Shown: positions 23,076 to 35,775 of the stretch, piece by piece
How the letters are laid out: the number at the start of each line of letters is the position of its first letter
Numbering within the stretch: position 1 is the first letter of the stretch
Assembly (NCBI RefSeq): GCF_900090045.1
Contig: NC_041782.1
Span: forward strand, 1,562,001 to 1,626,000
Direction of reading: 5' to 3'
From: Plasmodium malariae
Taxonomy: Eukaryota > Apicomplexa > Aconoidasida > Haemosporida > Plasmodiidae
Length of the DNA: 64,000 bases
Position numbers and translations under genes: made by a program
Notes under the pieces: model-generated
Databases searched by the model: none
Told to the model about the DNA's origin: nothing
The model's input: the letters and a program-made list of their open reading frames with translations, nothing else

Positions 23076-25849
23076 TATGAAATTTAATGAATTTTACTAT
23101 TATACAAAATACTAAAATACGATAACATGCAAACTTTTACTGAAATTAAAAAAAGTGTTGTAATATTATTTTATTTTATTTTTCTAATAATTGTTCACTT
23201 TGTAAAAATATTTAAACTTCATAATATATTCACAATTTGACTATATTTTTTTTTTTTTTTTACATTAAAGTGAAAATCTTCTTTTTTTTAATTTTTGTTC
23301 TTTAAACAAATTTGTTTATACATTTTACCATTTATTTTTTGTATACGATCAAACTTTCTTCGCAATATTATATTTTTTTCAATGCTACTTATCTTTGAAT
23401 TGCCAAATAAAAAATGCAAACAATCGCTGAATTGTTAAAAAATATACAAAAGATTGTACACATTCTAGTAATTATATATTTATCGTAATATATTTTTTTT
23501 TTTCAATATTAAAAAATTTTTAACTTTTTGAAATTTTTGTATTAAAAAACAATTTATTTTTTTAATGCTTAATTTCTAAAATTTAACTTATCAAAATACT
23601 TAAGATAATGCGTTAAAATGCTTTATTTTGTTACTTGACTGCAGAATAAATCTATTAATTTTTTGCTTGTATACCTACTTAAAACAAAATTTGTGAATAT
23701 ATTTAGTAAAAAATTCACTTTTAAAATTAATTTATTTGGAATTATATATATAAGATATGTCAATATATATATCAGTTCTCATAATCAAGTAGATTAAAAG
23801 ATGAATTACGTAAATGTATTTTTTTATCTTTTATTGTTATTTCACAATATATAAGATATATGAATGAAAAAAAAAAAAAATTATTTTTACTATTCTTTTT
23901 TTATTTGTATATTTTATAATGTATAACTTGTTAAATCCTTTTTACATAATTTTACCAGAATACTAAAAGGAAATGTTTTTTTATAAGTGTAAAAACACAA
24001 GAAAGGATTCAATTATTCACTAATATTCATTTAGAGAGTTTTCCCTTTTAATACAACTATATTATTATTGCTCTTAATAAGCTAAAAACGTATTAATACT
24101 AAGAATTGATGGAATAATATTTATGTAATATAAAAAAAAGTATACAAAATAAAGTGCAAGATAAATATTCGCCTATGTAGTATATGCTATAGTTTACTAT
24201 TCTGTTTGCGTTGTCAATTAGTTTTTCCTTAAAACGACCATTGTATATATATACTTATATGCCTGTTTATTCCTTATAATTACATTAAAAAAATTGCTTT
24301 TTTACAGTGTGATTTTATTTTATTCAAACAAACTTCTGAACATGTAAGATGAACAAAAGAGAACAAAGTATATCGTTTTTTTTCACAAGTAGTAACAAAA
24401 ATTTTCCCCTAAATCCTATCAAATGTTCAATTAAATAATTCTGAAAAAAAATATTTTAAATTACTGTAATAATATATCATAATTGCATATTAACAAATAT
24501 AAAAAACTATTTCGCCGATAGAGACCCTTAATTTTTAATATTCTTCTTATTTTGTCAGTTTTGGTTACTCTGTTAAAATAAATAAATTAACATTTATGGA
24601 ATTGCCCTTAAAATATATATAAATATATATATAATATGTAAAAATAGCGTAAAATATTAAATTGTTGAGTAATCATATGCTTATTTAAATAACAGAATAA
24701 ACTAGACATATTAACTACTTCTATGAAATTTAACAATTTATTTTAAAAGTTTATACTAACTAAAAAACATCATCTAATTATACTTTTATTTTGAGTTTTT
24801 ATTTATATTACTACAAATTGTAGTAACCAAAAAAAATTTCCTAGAAAAAAGGAGAAATACAAATTGTATACATATTTAAGTTCAAATGAAAAATATTAAT
24901 AGTGTTAACGTTTATATAACTTGTATAAGATTTCAAAAATTAATATATTCTTTTCTCCTATATTATATGTACAGTGGATCATTTTACTTCTAAAAGTGTA
25001 CATTAGTGATAAAAGCAATAATAGGGTATTACTGACTGTAAAACGTTTCTAGTTTTTTTTAATTTAATTAATTCTTTTTTATTATTAAATCATAATCATA
25101 AATATTTTAATGATGTTTATTTTTTAAACTTGAAGGTTCAAATTAATTTTATGCTCCTCTCCCTGTTGTCTTTTATTTTATGAAGACTTCATTTAACTAA
25201 AAAATAGAAAATAATACAACATAAAAATTGTTAAAAGATAACGTACTTAAAAAGATTTGTCCGATAAACCATATATTCGCATACCATAATATTATAGCAC
25301 ATTACATCTTTTTTACTCCATTACAATAAAATGAATATTATGAATTATATATAGACAGTGGAAATTTCACTTTAGTTACACCATAATATTCATATTGTAA
25401 TTATGATAAATATTTGTGTTGTATTCATAATTAGTAAACTAAGCTAGTGCACGTACGAATTGTAAATGTAGTACAACTATGTAATGATAACCGCTGAAAA
25501 ACAATTTTTAACAACATTGTAAAACATAAGAGAATGAAAACCCAAGTGTTATATAAATCTCAATAATGATACTCCATTTTCATTTTTATATAATTACATA
25601 TATGAAACTGTATTTTTCTTTAAATGTAGTTCTATGTTTTCCTAATGTTATTTTCATTTTAAGGTATATTATTATTGTGATCATTAATAGACTCTATACA
25701 TAAGCACGAATTAAAGTATATGTTTTATTAGTTAGATACATGGCGACAGAGGAAAACATTTTTTTTTTACTTTGTTATATCTCGCTTGTGCCTCTATTTG
25801 CTTGAAAATGTACGAAATATTTTTTCAAATGCAAAAAGAAAAAAAAATA
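23076..25849. other. Left pericentromeric gene desert, outer part
   Basis: No gene can be supported. The sequence is about 80-85% A+T by eye and free of long (AT)n microsatellites, unlike intergenic DNA elsewhere in the window. One short purine run (GGGAGAGGAGC on the minus strand at about 25151-25161) stands out and could be the remains of a retroelement polypurine tract, but I could not delimit LTRs. The left relic element probably fades into this stretch. Confidence 0.5.
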
Positions 25850-28320
25850 TATTTCTCATTTCTTTCTCTAAGATTCTTTAATAACACACCTTTTTATTAC
25901 ACCAAATACATTTTGATATATAGTCATTGAATATACATTAGATATATAAAATGTCGTAAAATATGTAATAGTTTTGCTTATATGAAAAATCATTCTAATA
26001 TTTTTTGACACGAATATTAATTTAAAAATTCCAACATTTTAGAGGATTTCTAATTTTATATTATTTAACCAAAATAATGAAAGAGAATCATTTAAATAAG
26101 AAGCACATACACATGGTTATATCGAATAAAAAATTACGCTTTAATTCTTATACTAATTTAACTCTTCCACGTAAAACTTTATTAAGCTTTTTTGAAAAAT
26201 ATAAAGATATTCTTCAAAATGTAACTAATTACTCTGTTGCCTAGCGTAATAGAAATGTTCATTCTTTGTGTGTCTACTTTGGATTTTTTGTTTAATTAAA
26301 TAAATGAGACCAATAATGATATATGACATATTTCAGGACATTCATGAAGTTTTGGAGTAGAAAATAATCCCAAATTGTGCATTTTATTATCACTCAATTT
26401 TTTAAAATGTGTAACAATATCATTTACACATTTATTCTTTCTGTAGTTTTAATAGTTATTTATTCATTATATTTTTATAAATTTAGTGCTTATCAAAGTG
26501 CTATTAAAAACACAAATATATTCATTAGACATATATTATGTAGCCATAAACAATAAATAAAATTTTCTACTAAAACATTATAAGAAAGAACAAAAAAGGA
26601 AAACTGTAAAATGATAAATAACAAAATATTTATTCTTAAAAAAATTTTTTTTAATATGTTTTACCTATCCTCATTCATGTGAAAAATGATCATATTGTTA
26701 TAATTTTTTTTTAATATATATACTAAATTTTTGTCAAGAATCTTATATTTGGGTATATCACACTCCTTTCTGAATTATTATATTTTTTTAATGTTCAAAT
26801 TAAACGGTTAATTATTATAGTGCATTTAAAAAATTGTTTATTGTAAACATATTTTTTTGAATTTTTATATAAATGCTTATAACTGTTCTTTTCGGCTTTA
26901 TGAATTCAAAAGTGTTGTAAATAAAAATATATACATTATTAAAAACGTTAATATTCTATATAAAAGTAATTTCAAAATAATATATATGAGTGGTAATACT
27001 GTTCTTACCGACCGAAAAGATTAGGATGTGACATCATATGAGTTTCTGCTCCTGAATCTCTTTTAAATTAAAATACCGTTAAAAGACCATATTGGGATTT
27101 GCTATAATTCGTTCATATCCATATAATACAAAATTTTGAAATATAACGTTATACATAATTTTGCAAAATTGAGTATTGTGCACATGGATCTATTCATTGA
27201 TCATGTGTCTTATAAAATATTCTTTGTATATTTTTAACGGAGAAGAAAGATATAAAATTAATTTCAATATTATTTTGGATATAAATTATTTCTTATAGAA
27301 ATTTGTATTTATTTTTAATTAAATGAAGTAAAAATGTTTCTGGTTTTTGCAAAAAATTTAGGTAGACAGTACAAGTTTTGTACCATGATCGATATGTTAT
27401 TCTTACCGCAGCTTCAATAAATGAACTCGTTAAATTCCATATGATTTATAAATATAGAAGAAAATAATGTTATGCTATAGGGAAGATTATTTAATATATT
27501 ATGTAAACTTATCCATAATTTATTCAATGGAGTTTTCTCATTGAACAAATAACTTAATGAAGTGTATGAATTAACACAGCAGTAAATATTAATTTAATTA
27601 TAAAATGTTAGCACTTGTATACGTAATATAGAATTTTTATAAATGATGTATGGCAAGGAATTCTTTTAATATTTTCAGTTGCAATAATTTTAAGATAAAG
27701 CTTTTTATTTTGATTATTAAAAATATGATATAAGAAATAGATAATTCATGCTTTAAGGTATGGAGTAACAGTATGTAATTCAAGCATTTACTTCAGTTCC
27801 ATAATGAATAGCTTAAAGATTATTATTGATCACACTAAAATATTAGCATTTAAGAGAAATTTGGTACGTTCAAAATGTTTCCATTCCATATATTTAGACA
27901 TGAATATTCCTGTGATTGACATATATGCGAAAATTATCCTAATTCGCAGTGTATACTGCAACAACAAATTCCTATTCATTTAAGTAAAATGATTACTATA
28001 AGTAGAACATCAAAGCAAAAAACAAACTTTTTTTTCTTAATAAATATACATATTGAAACTATTAAACATGAATCAATTTTTCAAAAGCTTAGTTTTCTAC
28101 AAAAGTTTAAAAAGGTAAAATAAGATATAAAAAGTAGTATGCATTTAACATTTTCCGAACTAATCTTTAGCATATATATTCTTCTATATACATACATCAA
28201 AACATCAATACTATAATTAAGAGTTATAAATATAGTTATCATCTCTGTTCTTTTACGTAGTAACGTATAACATAACAAGAACACATAATATTTTTCTTTT
28301 ACATACAAAACTTTTCATTA
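25850..28320 (-). mobile_element. Decayed Ty1/copia-type retrotransposon relic (integrase, reverse transcriptase, RNase H)
   Basis: Short minus-strand reading segments, broken by stops and frameshifts, follow the copia Pol order. Integrase C-terminal end: LFNEKTPLNKLW at 27548-27513, fitting the family's K-T-P-x-E-x-W motif. Reverse transcriptase start: a 50-codon open frame at 27445-27293 with SFIEAAVRITYRSWYKT. RT core: SVRTVLPLIYIILKL ending at about 26970, followed by the YGLKQ-like region (IKIQKNMFTINN, about 26845-26810). Finger/palm: KYKILDKNLVYILKKNY just before a degenerate YVDD site (26759-26661). Connection: HFKKLSDNKMHNLGLFS in the frame 26448-26296, then VDTQRMNISITLGNR (26295-26182). 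Remnants resembling RNase H follow at about 26130-25850. The integrase core at 28310-27700 is weaker. Integrase upstream of RT is the Ty1/copia order, not Ty3/gypsy. The element is clearly dead. Gag, protease and LTRs were not found. Confidence 0.68.
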
Positions 28321-28459
28321 AAAAAGACAAATTTTAAGAAGTATTATTCCTAAAACATGTTTATTAATTAATTTAAATCTTAGCCTAAAAAAAACATTTA
28401 TATAGTATAATAATTACAGTAATATAAAAATTAGGACAAAACTCTCATTTTCCGGAAAA

Positions 28460-30960
28460 AAAAAAAAATTAATACATGACTACTAAAATAATTAAATTAT
28501 ACATTATATATTAATAAAATGAAAAAATTACCTCAAAAATTAATGCTATATAGTTAAATAATAATATTAAATGTTATATTGTAAAAAAAAAAAAAAATGA
28601 AACAATGTATATTAAAATATAAATAATAATTATAATTTAAAAAATAAAATATATTAAAAAATAAATAAAAAAAATATATTTATTATATATAGAATAATAA
28701 AATAAATTTATAAAAATCGAAAAATTGTAAAATAATATATTTATTCTTAATATATTAATTAAAATTAAATAATAAACAATATATAATAAAATAAGTTATG
28801 TATATTAATATTAAATATAAAAATTCCATAATGAAATAAATTTTATATGAATTGATATTTAATATTAGACAAAATTAATTTATTTTCATTTTAATATAAC
28901 AAAAGCAAGTAAATAATTTTGTAACATAATAAAAAAAAGAAATAATAAATAAATAATGTACATTTAATTAATTAAATACACAAAAAAGTAAATTAATTTA
29001 ATTAAATAAAAATTAATATAAAATAATATTTTAATACATTAAATTTAACTTAAAATTAAATGTTAGTTAAATTTTTAAATATTAATATTAAATAAAAATA
29101 TATATAATATAAATTATATAATTAAATTAAAATTTTAATTAAAAATAAATATAAATATAAAATTATTTAATTAAGTAATATAAATTAATCCATATAATGA
29201 AAAATAAAGAATATAATTAATTTTATAATAATTATAATAAAGATATATATAATAAATATTTATTATTTTAATTAAAATAATAGTAATAGGAATTTATTTG
29301 TTAATAAATTTATAATATGCAAAAATTATTAAATTAATTATTATTATTTATTTATTTTTATATTTAGAGAATTAATTAAATTAATGTTATGAAATAATAT
29401 AGTCGAATATTATTAATTTTAAATTAATTAAATTAATAAATAAAAAATATTAATTAATCATTTAGTTTTTTTTATTTAAATTAATATTAAATAAATTATA
29501 AAATATATTACACAATATATATTATTTAATCGATTTAATAGTTCTTAAAATCAATAATAAATAAAATTATATATTAGTTAAATTAAACTAAAATAATAAT
29601 ATACTTTTTGTTAATTTATATATTTAAAAATAGTTATTATAATTTATATTTGTATATATAGTAATTTATTAAATTAATTATTTTAAAATAATTAATAAAA
29701 AATATTTATTAAATAAATAAAAATTTAATTATTAAAAATACATTCTATTTATTGTATGTATATAGATCGTAACATTTTATTAAAATATTAAAAGAAATAT
29801 ATAATATATAAAAAAATATATATGCTTAATATGTATTATCTTATTTAATTTAGATATTTTATTTAATTAATATAAATTATTCAATTATATTATTTATTAT
29901 ATAATTATTTATTTTAATCTGTTATTTTGCCTTTAATTAACATTATGATATTAACATATTTACGAAATATATATATTTATTTATAATCATTTATATTTTA
30001 AAATAATAATTATTATATATGTTAATGAACTATATTAAATGCTTATAGATGATTTAATATATTAAAAAAAATACATATTATATTCAATAATGATTATTTA
30101 TTTTAAAAGTTAACTAGAATATATAGTTATCTGAATTAATTTATATTTAACGTATTATTCTATTTGTATTTATTTACATATATTGATTTATATTTTTTAA
30201 TTAATTAATTATATATTTATATTTATTTAATTAATTATATATTTATATTTATTTTATTAATTATATATTTATATTTATTTAATTAATTATATATTTACAT
30301 TTATTTAATTAATTATATATTTACATTTATTTAATTAATTATATATTTATATTTATTTAACTAATTATAATTTATTTATTATTTATTCTTTTTTATATAT
30401 ATATTTATTTTATTTATTTATATACTTTATGATATATATACCTTTTTTATATATGAATATTTGTTTAATTGATTTATTTATTATATATATTAAAATTTGT
30501 TAATTCGTTTATTCATTTTTATATATATTTATTTTTAATAATTAAATTTTTTAAAACTATTTTTATATTTAATTTATATAAAATTAATATATATTATTTA
30601 ATATTATTTTTTCTTTTATGTTTATTATTTATAAACAAATAAAATAAAACAAATATTTTTATTATAAATAATATTTTACTTATTTTAAATAATAATTTTA
30701 ATTAATTAATTTATTTTTATTAGAAATATATTAAATAATATTTTATTTCTTTTTTATAATGTTAAAAAAACATATATTGTTTATTTTTTTTACTTTATAA
30801 TGTTTTTGGTTGTATTAATATAGTTATTATGTTTTCTTAATTTTATTTATTTTAATTTATAAATATTTATAAAATTTTATTATGTATATTAGAATATTAC
30901 ATTATAAAATATGAAAATTTTCTCATTTCTTTTTTTTTTTTAATATAATAAATTATTGCT
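28460..30960. other. Putative regional centromere core (nearly pure A+T)
   Basis: About 2.5 kb in which G and C almost disappear (whole 60-base lines contain none or one to three), unlike the flanks. Plasmodium centromeres are known to be single regions of 2-3 kb with about 97% or more A+T and imperfect tandem repeats, in gene-free DNA. Size, composition, the 26-bp repeat block at 30198-30375 and the surrounding 12.7-kb gene desert all fit. CENP-A binding cannot be shown from sequence. Confidence 0.85.
30198..30375. repeat. 26-bp tandem repeats inside the centromere core
   Basis: The string AATTATATATTTA recurs at 30207, 30233, 30259, 30285, 30311 and 30337, with a degenerate copy at 30363. 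The spacing is exactly 26 bp each time, giving about six and a half imperfect copies. Variation is mostly single T/C or A/T changes. Such short imperfect arrays are a recorded feature of Plasmodium centromeres. Confidence 0.92.
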
Positions 30961-31914
30961 TTATTTATGTAGACAAATTCCAGTATAAAAAATTTAACAT
31001 TAATTCTGTATAGCATAGAAGTCTTTTTTTATTCTTGTTCAATTAAGCATTTTTTAATTAAAATATACGGTCTATTTATTTATTTATTACTTTTATGTTT
31101 TACTATGAGCTTTTATAAGAATTTACTGAAAATTCTTATACAAGAAAATTAATAATATATTGTAGTATAAATTGTTTTACCTTTGGATTGTTACTTTTGT
31201 ATATGTCAATTATCCATAATATTTAGTTGGAAATAATAAAAGCAATAATCATATGTTTTTTTAATTGTGAACACATTAGTTTTTATATTTGATTGATTGT
31301 ATGCAGATAAACAAAAAATATATGCTTGTTTATCTTTTTGTGTTACAATGTTGATTCACTGGTGTTCGCTTCATTAAAAAAAAAAAAAATACTAAATTAT
31401 TATTCAAAATTTTTTTTATTAGAATTAACCAACTTAAAACATAGTTTAGTATGTTTAATTATTATAAAAGTCTGTACTAATTTTGATGCCCTAATTATTT
31501 GACTCTAATTTTATCTCTTAGATATGTTTGTCACGAAATGTTGTTATTTATGGAATGCATAACACATTAATTTCCTATACTCATTATCCTAATGGAATTA
31601 TGAACAAAAGAATAATAGTGAACTAGCGTTGAATGAGTATTTTTTTAATGTTTTATTACTTTTTGTAATATATATTTATTAGGTTGTGTGTGTATAGTAC
31701 ATGTACTCGTTTAGACATTTGACATGTGTAAAATTGGTAATACATACGATTTCTAAAATAAGAAATATGAATTAAACTTGAAAATACCTCTTCAGTTAAA
31801 AATCTTTATATCCTACACTAATACTGTTTATTATAACGAATGTCATATATCAGACGTGACGTAATTAGAGAGAAAAACATAGATAAGAGAAAAAAAAATT
31901 AATATAATAATTCA
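30961..31914. other. Right pericentromeric DNA between core and relic element
   Basis: A+T content relaxes from the core to about 80-85%. No gene is supported. The right-hand relic element may extend into it (integrase C-terminal half and RT would be expected here on the minus strand), but I could not read convincing segments. Confidence 0.4.
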
Positions 31915-33050
31915 TTTTTTATGGAAGCACATTTTCCATTAGGTAAAAATATAGCACAACGTTTTTACTATTTTTCCATTTTCACAGTTAACCCCCTGCT
32001 CCATTTATCTTAAAAAAATATGAAGAAACCTGCTAATTAAGCTGCAGGAAATACCATTAACATCATACTAAATATTTTTTTCCAGTTTATATATAAATAT
32101 AGAGATACTGTTTTTGAGGAATTCATAGTTGTCATATCTACCTTAGATATATATTTTTTCATTTGTAATTTAATGCGTAATATCAGATATAAATGAAAGA
32201 ATATTTACGAAAATTTTAGTTCCTTTGGCTTGGTCCTTAATGAATACAATTGTGGTTATTAATAAAGTATAAATCATTTTTATGATTATTTGTTTTGGGT
32301 TACCATGTATTAATTGTGTGGTCAATAATGCATTAGATAACATACATATTCAGAGTAAAAGTTTATTTATATGAAATAAATAATATTCTTTTACACATTT
32401 TTGATTTAAATTCAGTTTATCCTTCAAAATGGATTATAATTTATTCAACATGGAATTCTAAAGTTTAGACAAAATGCTGAGCAAAGCATTTTTTTATGCA
32501 TCTGATTTGTATTTTCTCTAACATTTAATTAGTGTAAATTTTGCGCTATTTCAAATAAAAAAAATACTAATGATAGGATATGAAACCTTGTAAAATAAAT
32601 CTAAGAATTTTTTTTTTTTTTCATATTAAAGAAAAGTCAAATTTACTTATACATTTAATTTTTCAGTAAAATATATAATTTTATTTTTGTATTTGAAAGT
32701 ACAAAAATTATCAATGTAATATCCAAAAGCACATTACTGACTATAAAGTTATTATCCAAAATGAGCATAGAGGTATGATTACATAAAGACAAACATAAAA
32801 AATATTTTATTTAGATATACTCATAATCATTATAGTACAATATAAAGAATAACATTCAAATAATAAGATATTACCTCAAGGGCACTACTACTTAAACAAG
32901 ATTAGAAGGCCTATTAAAGCTTATTTCCATAGTTAATATAAAATGTAATTTTTAAACTTATAAAAATATAGATTAACATTTTAAATCTAAAGCATTTTTG
33001 CAACTACCCCTTGATCGATTTGACCTTGAAATAAATAAATTTACTAGTAT
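31915..33050 (-). mobile_element. Second decayed Ty1/copia-type relic (protease end, integrase zinc-finger region, integrase core)
   Basis: On the minus strand, a segment at about 32519-32370 reads IKKCFAQHF...TLEFHVE...TEFKSKMCK. This resembles the copia pre-integrase domain (His-rich zinc-binding start, then a Cys pair of which one Cys is lost). After a frameshift, one frame at 32349-31939 has only five stops in 137 codons. It reads like integrase: IFVNILSFISDITH, then KIYI-stop-GRYDNYEF where the family has its second catalytic Asp, then EQGVNCENGKIVKT where the family has the QQNGV-x-E-x-x-N-R-T-I/L segment with the catalytic Glu. Upstream, IVSNVLLDITLIIFVLS (about 32750-32690) resembles the end of the protease region, and a Cys-rich stretch near 33010 may be the Gag zinc knuckle. 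It has the same orientation as the left relic but partly overlapping content, so these are two copies. Confidence 0.6.
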
Positions 33051-35775
33051 GTAATTATAAGTATTTTCCTCAAGATAAACTATCACGTTAAAAAAATGAA
33101 TAAGAAACTTTGTACAAACTAAAAAATAAAAAAAATTCAAGATTCATGCATTAAATATTCAGAAGTTAATCTTTTTTTCAGATGATCAAACAATAATTTT
33201 GATGTCTGACGTTAATTTTTTTAGATTATTTGTTTAAATGAATTATTACAATATATATCATGAACCTATGACACGTTTTATTAATTATATCTCTTCTATG
33301 TGTTGATCAGATAAAAATTATTATACGAAAAAAAAGATTAAATAATACAAAATGTATTATGTTCATTACGTTTGAAAGATACGTGTAAATTGATCAATTT
33401 TTTTTGTTGTAATAAATAAAGTGAAAAGCGCTATTACATGAAAAAACACATTTCTACTAATTTCCAAGAATATATACTTCAAAAAAAATTGAACAGATAA
33501 GGAAAAATAAAAATGTATTTTATCTTTTCACCTTATTTTGGAATCGTGTTCGTTCCATATGAATATATGGAGGAATATATACTTATATATAAAGGTATTA
33601 AATATTTTTCTTTAATTGAAGCTAGTCTGTTTTAATAACATACTTTGTTTTTGTTGGGAATTATTACAAGTATTATGGAAAATAAAATGCAATTAATTGT
33701 CATTCTTTTCTTTGGAAATTTTATTTTTTAATTATAAAACTATTTTTTGGAAAATATGAAAATACTTTAAAAGTTTATTTTCTGCAAATATAAATCATAA
33801 TGCTTGTCCAATACTGTTTATAAAAATGAACTAAAAAATACATATTGTGTAAGACTATATGAACCCATTATTTTATAAATGACATAAAATAAAGGAAGAA
33901 TTAAATTTTTCTTAGGGTTCCTCTAAATTGTAAAGAAAAAAAAAAAACGTATTGTAATATAGAGGAACAATTTCAATTTAAATTGATAACGTTAATTATT
34001 AAAAAAATTATGAAATGTGTGTTTTTAATTCATAGTGTTATTATTTATTTCAATGTTTTAAATTATAGTGTTCTTTCTTAATAGTTTCTTGGGCGTGCTG
34101 CACGAAAAATGGAGAAAATATAATATAGAAAATTACGTTGTTCATAAAAATTGAGTTTAAATATTTTTTTTAAAAAATATTTTTGAAATGTGCATTTTAA
34201 TGACGACTACAATAATATTTTTTAACCTTCTGATATAACATGATCATGTAAATTAATGTTCATATGAAAAAAAAAAAAAAAAATAGCATGTATAAATTAA
34301 GTAGTAAATAAAAACGTATTTTAAAACAGGAAACTTGCAAAATTCTTCTAGTTTAATCCGAATAAAAGTAGTGGTACTTTAAATATTATTTTTATATTGT
34401 ATTATATAAAATTTATTTATATGTTTTTCATTCCTTTATATTAAAAACGACAAAAAGAAAAAAAAAATATTTTTTTTAAACTTATGGTTTACGTAAATTA
34501 TTACATAGAAAATGCACATGTTTTTATGGAACCACATATATGGAGCACATTATCATGTACTGCAAAAAAATTGTTCATGTAATTGAAAATAATAATTATT
34601 TATGCCTCAGACACATAGTATCAACATTCCATTAACAAAAAAATGATTCTTTTATAAGATGAAATACATAAGAAATAAGAAAAATTAAGAAAGCTTGTTA
34701 CAAATATATGATGAAAGCAATGACGTCACTATTTAAATTAATTATATCTATCCAATTATGTTTTTTAATATGATTGGATAAATATACATTAATAATAAGG
34801 ATCTTAAAAATATTTATAAAAAGAATAGTGGCAAAAAAAATACTCTTTCGACTTCATTTTTTTATTCCTTTATATGAATATAACAGTAGAAACTACGGAA
34901 TTTAATATACATTTTTTTAAATAAATATAAAAAAGAAAAAAATTAATTTAAAATAAAAAATATATAAACACAATGTTCATAAATATAAAAATTTTACTTC
35001 TAAATATTAAAAAAATATTACGTTAAATACTTGTATGTTCTTCGAATTAAGGTATTATTACTTAAAAAATGGTGAATTTATGTAAATTTAAGTAAAATAA
35101 ACCAAAACAAAAATGCAACAGAAAACAAATTAAATTTAAAAAGTATGTTTTACATTTATTTATATATCATTAAAAATAGCAAGATAAGGTAGAACAAATC
35201 ATGTGAATTTTACTTGTGCAACGTCCTTTATTAAGATATGTAAATCTTTCATTTGGAATTTTAAGATATACAATGAAAAAAATAATACTGCTTGTATGTA
35301 TATTATTCATATATTGGAAACATTTATAACCCACAAAAAAAAAAAAAAAATACGTATGCATGTATATATATATATATGTATTTAAGTAAATATTTGAATA
35401 CATGATATTCATGATTCATTATATTATTGTCATTTAAAAGTAAATCTCCAGAAATGTAAAAAATATTCCAATTTTTATGCATTTAAAAACTACAAATTTT
35501 ACTAAAATTTTTTTATAAAATATAATTTTTTTTTTATGAGGTTTCTCATGAATTTTTTTTTTCCAGCTTGTTTTGAGGCATTTTACTTGAATGACATATG
35601 ATTGGAAAAGATGTACACATATATATTTATATGTATATGTATATACGTATAAAGAAAAAAATTGTGTAAAATATTTATTCTATCATCATTAACGTTTTAC
35701 ATAAAATATAAACAAATAAAATATTAACGAAAAAAAAAAAAAACTTACAAACTTTAAAAAAATTACGTTTTTAAA
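33051..35775. other. Right pericentromeric desert and RING-gene upstream region
   Basis: No gene supported. About 33.05-34.9 kb resembles the left desert and may contain further unrecognisable relic DNA (Gag would be expected upstream of the right relic). From about 35.3 kb, poly-A and TATATG-type tracts typical of normal Plasmodium promoters reappear upstream of the RING protein gene. Confidence 0.45.

Noticed and set aside
24765..24790. A minus-strand L-D-D reading that resembles a reverse transcriptase catalytic motif
   Set aside because: The residues around it do not fit RT, and a more collinear degenerate YVDD position exists near 26670.
25740..25804. Plus-strand frame MATEENIFFLLCYISLVPLF as an exon, or TGGCGACAGAGG as a primer-binding site
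   Set aside because: No splice partners were found, and the strand is wrong for a primer-binding site of the minus-strand relic.
27003..27060. A minus-strand reading DSGAETHMMSHPNLFGR that looks like a retroviral-type aspartic protease motif
   Set aside because: It lies downstream of the integrase-like segments, where protease cannot be. The neighbouring frame at the same place gives an RT-core match (SVRTVLPLIYIILKL) that fits the order, so the protease look is probably coincidence.
28081..28308. A 75-codon minus-strand frame as an independent gene (MYVKEKYYVFLLCYT...)
   Set aside because: It sits at the edge of the left relic and reads better as decayed integrase-core DNA. No promoter-like or splice context was seen.
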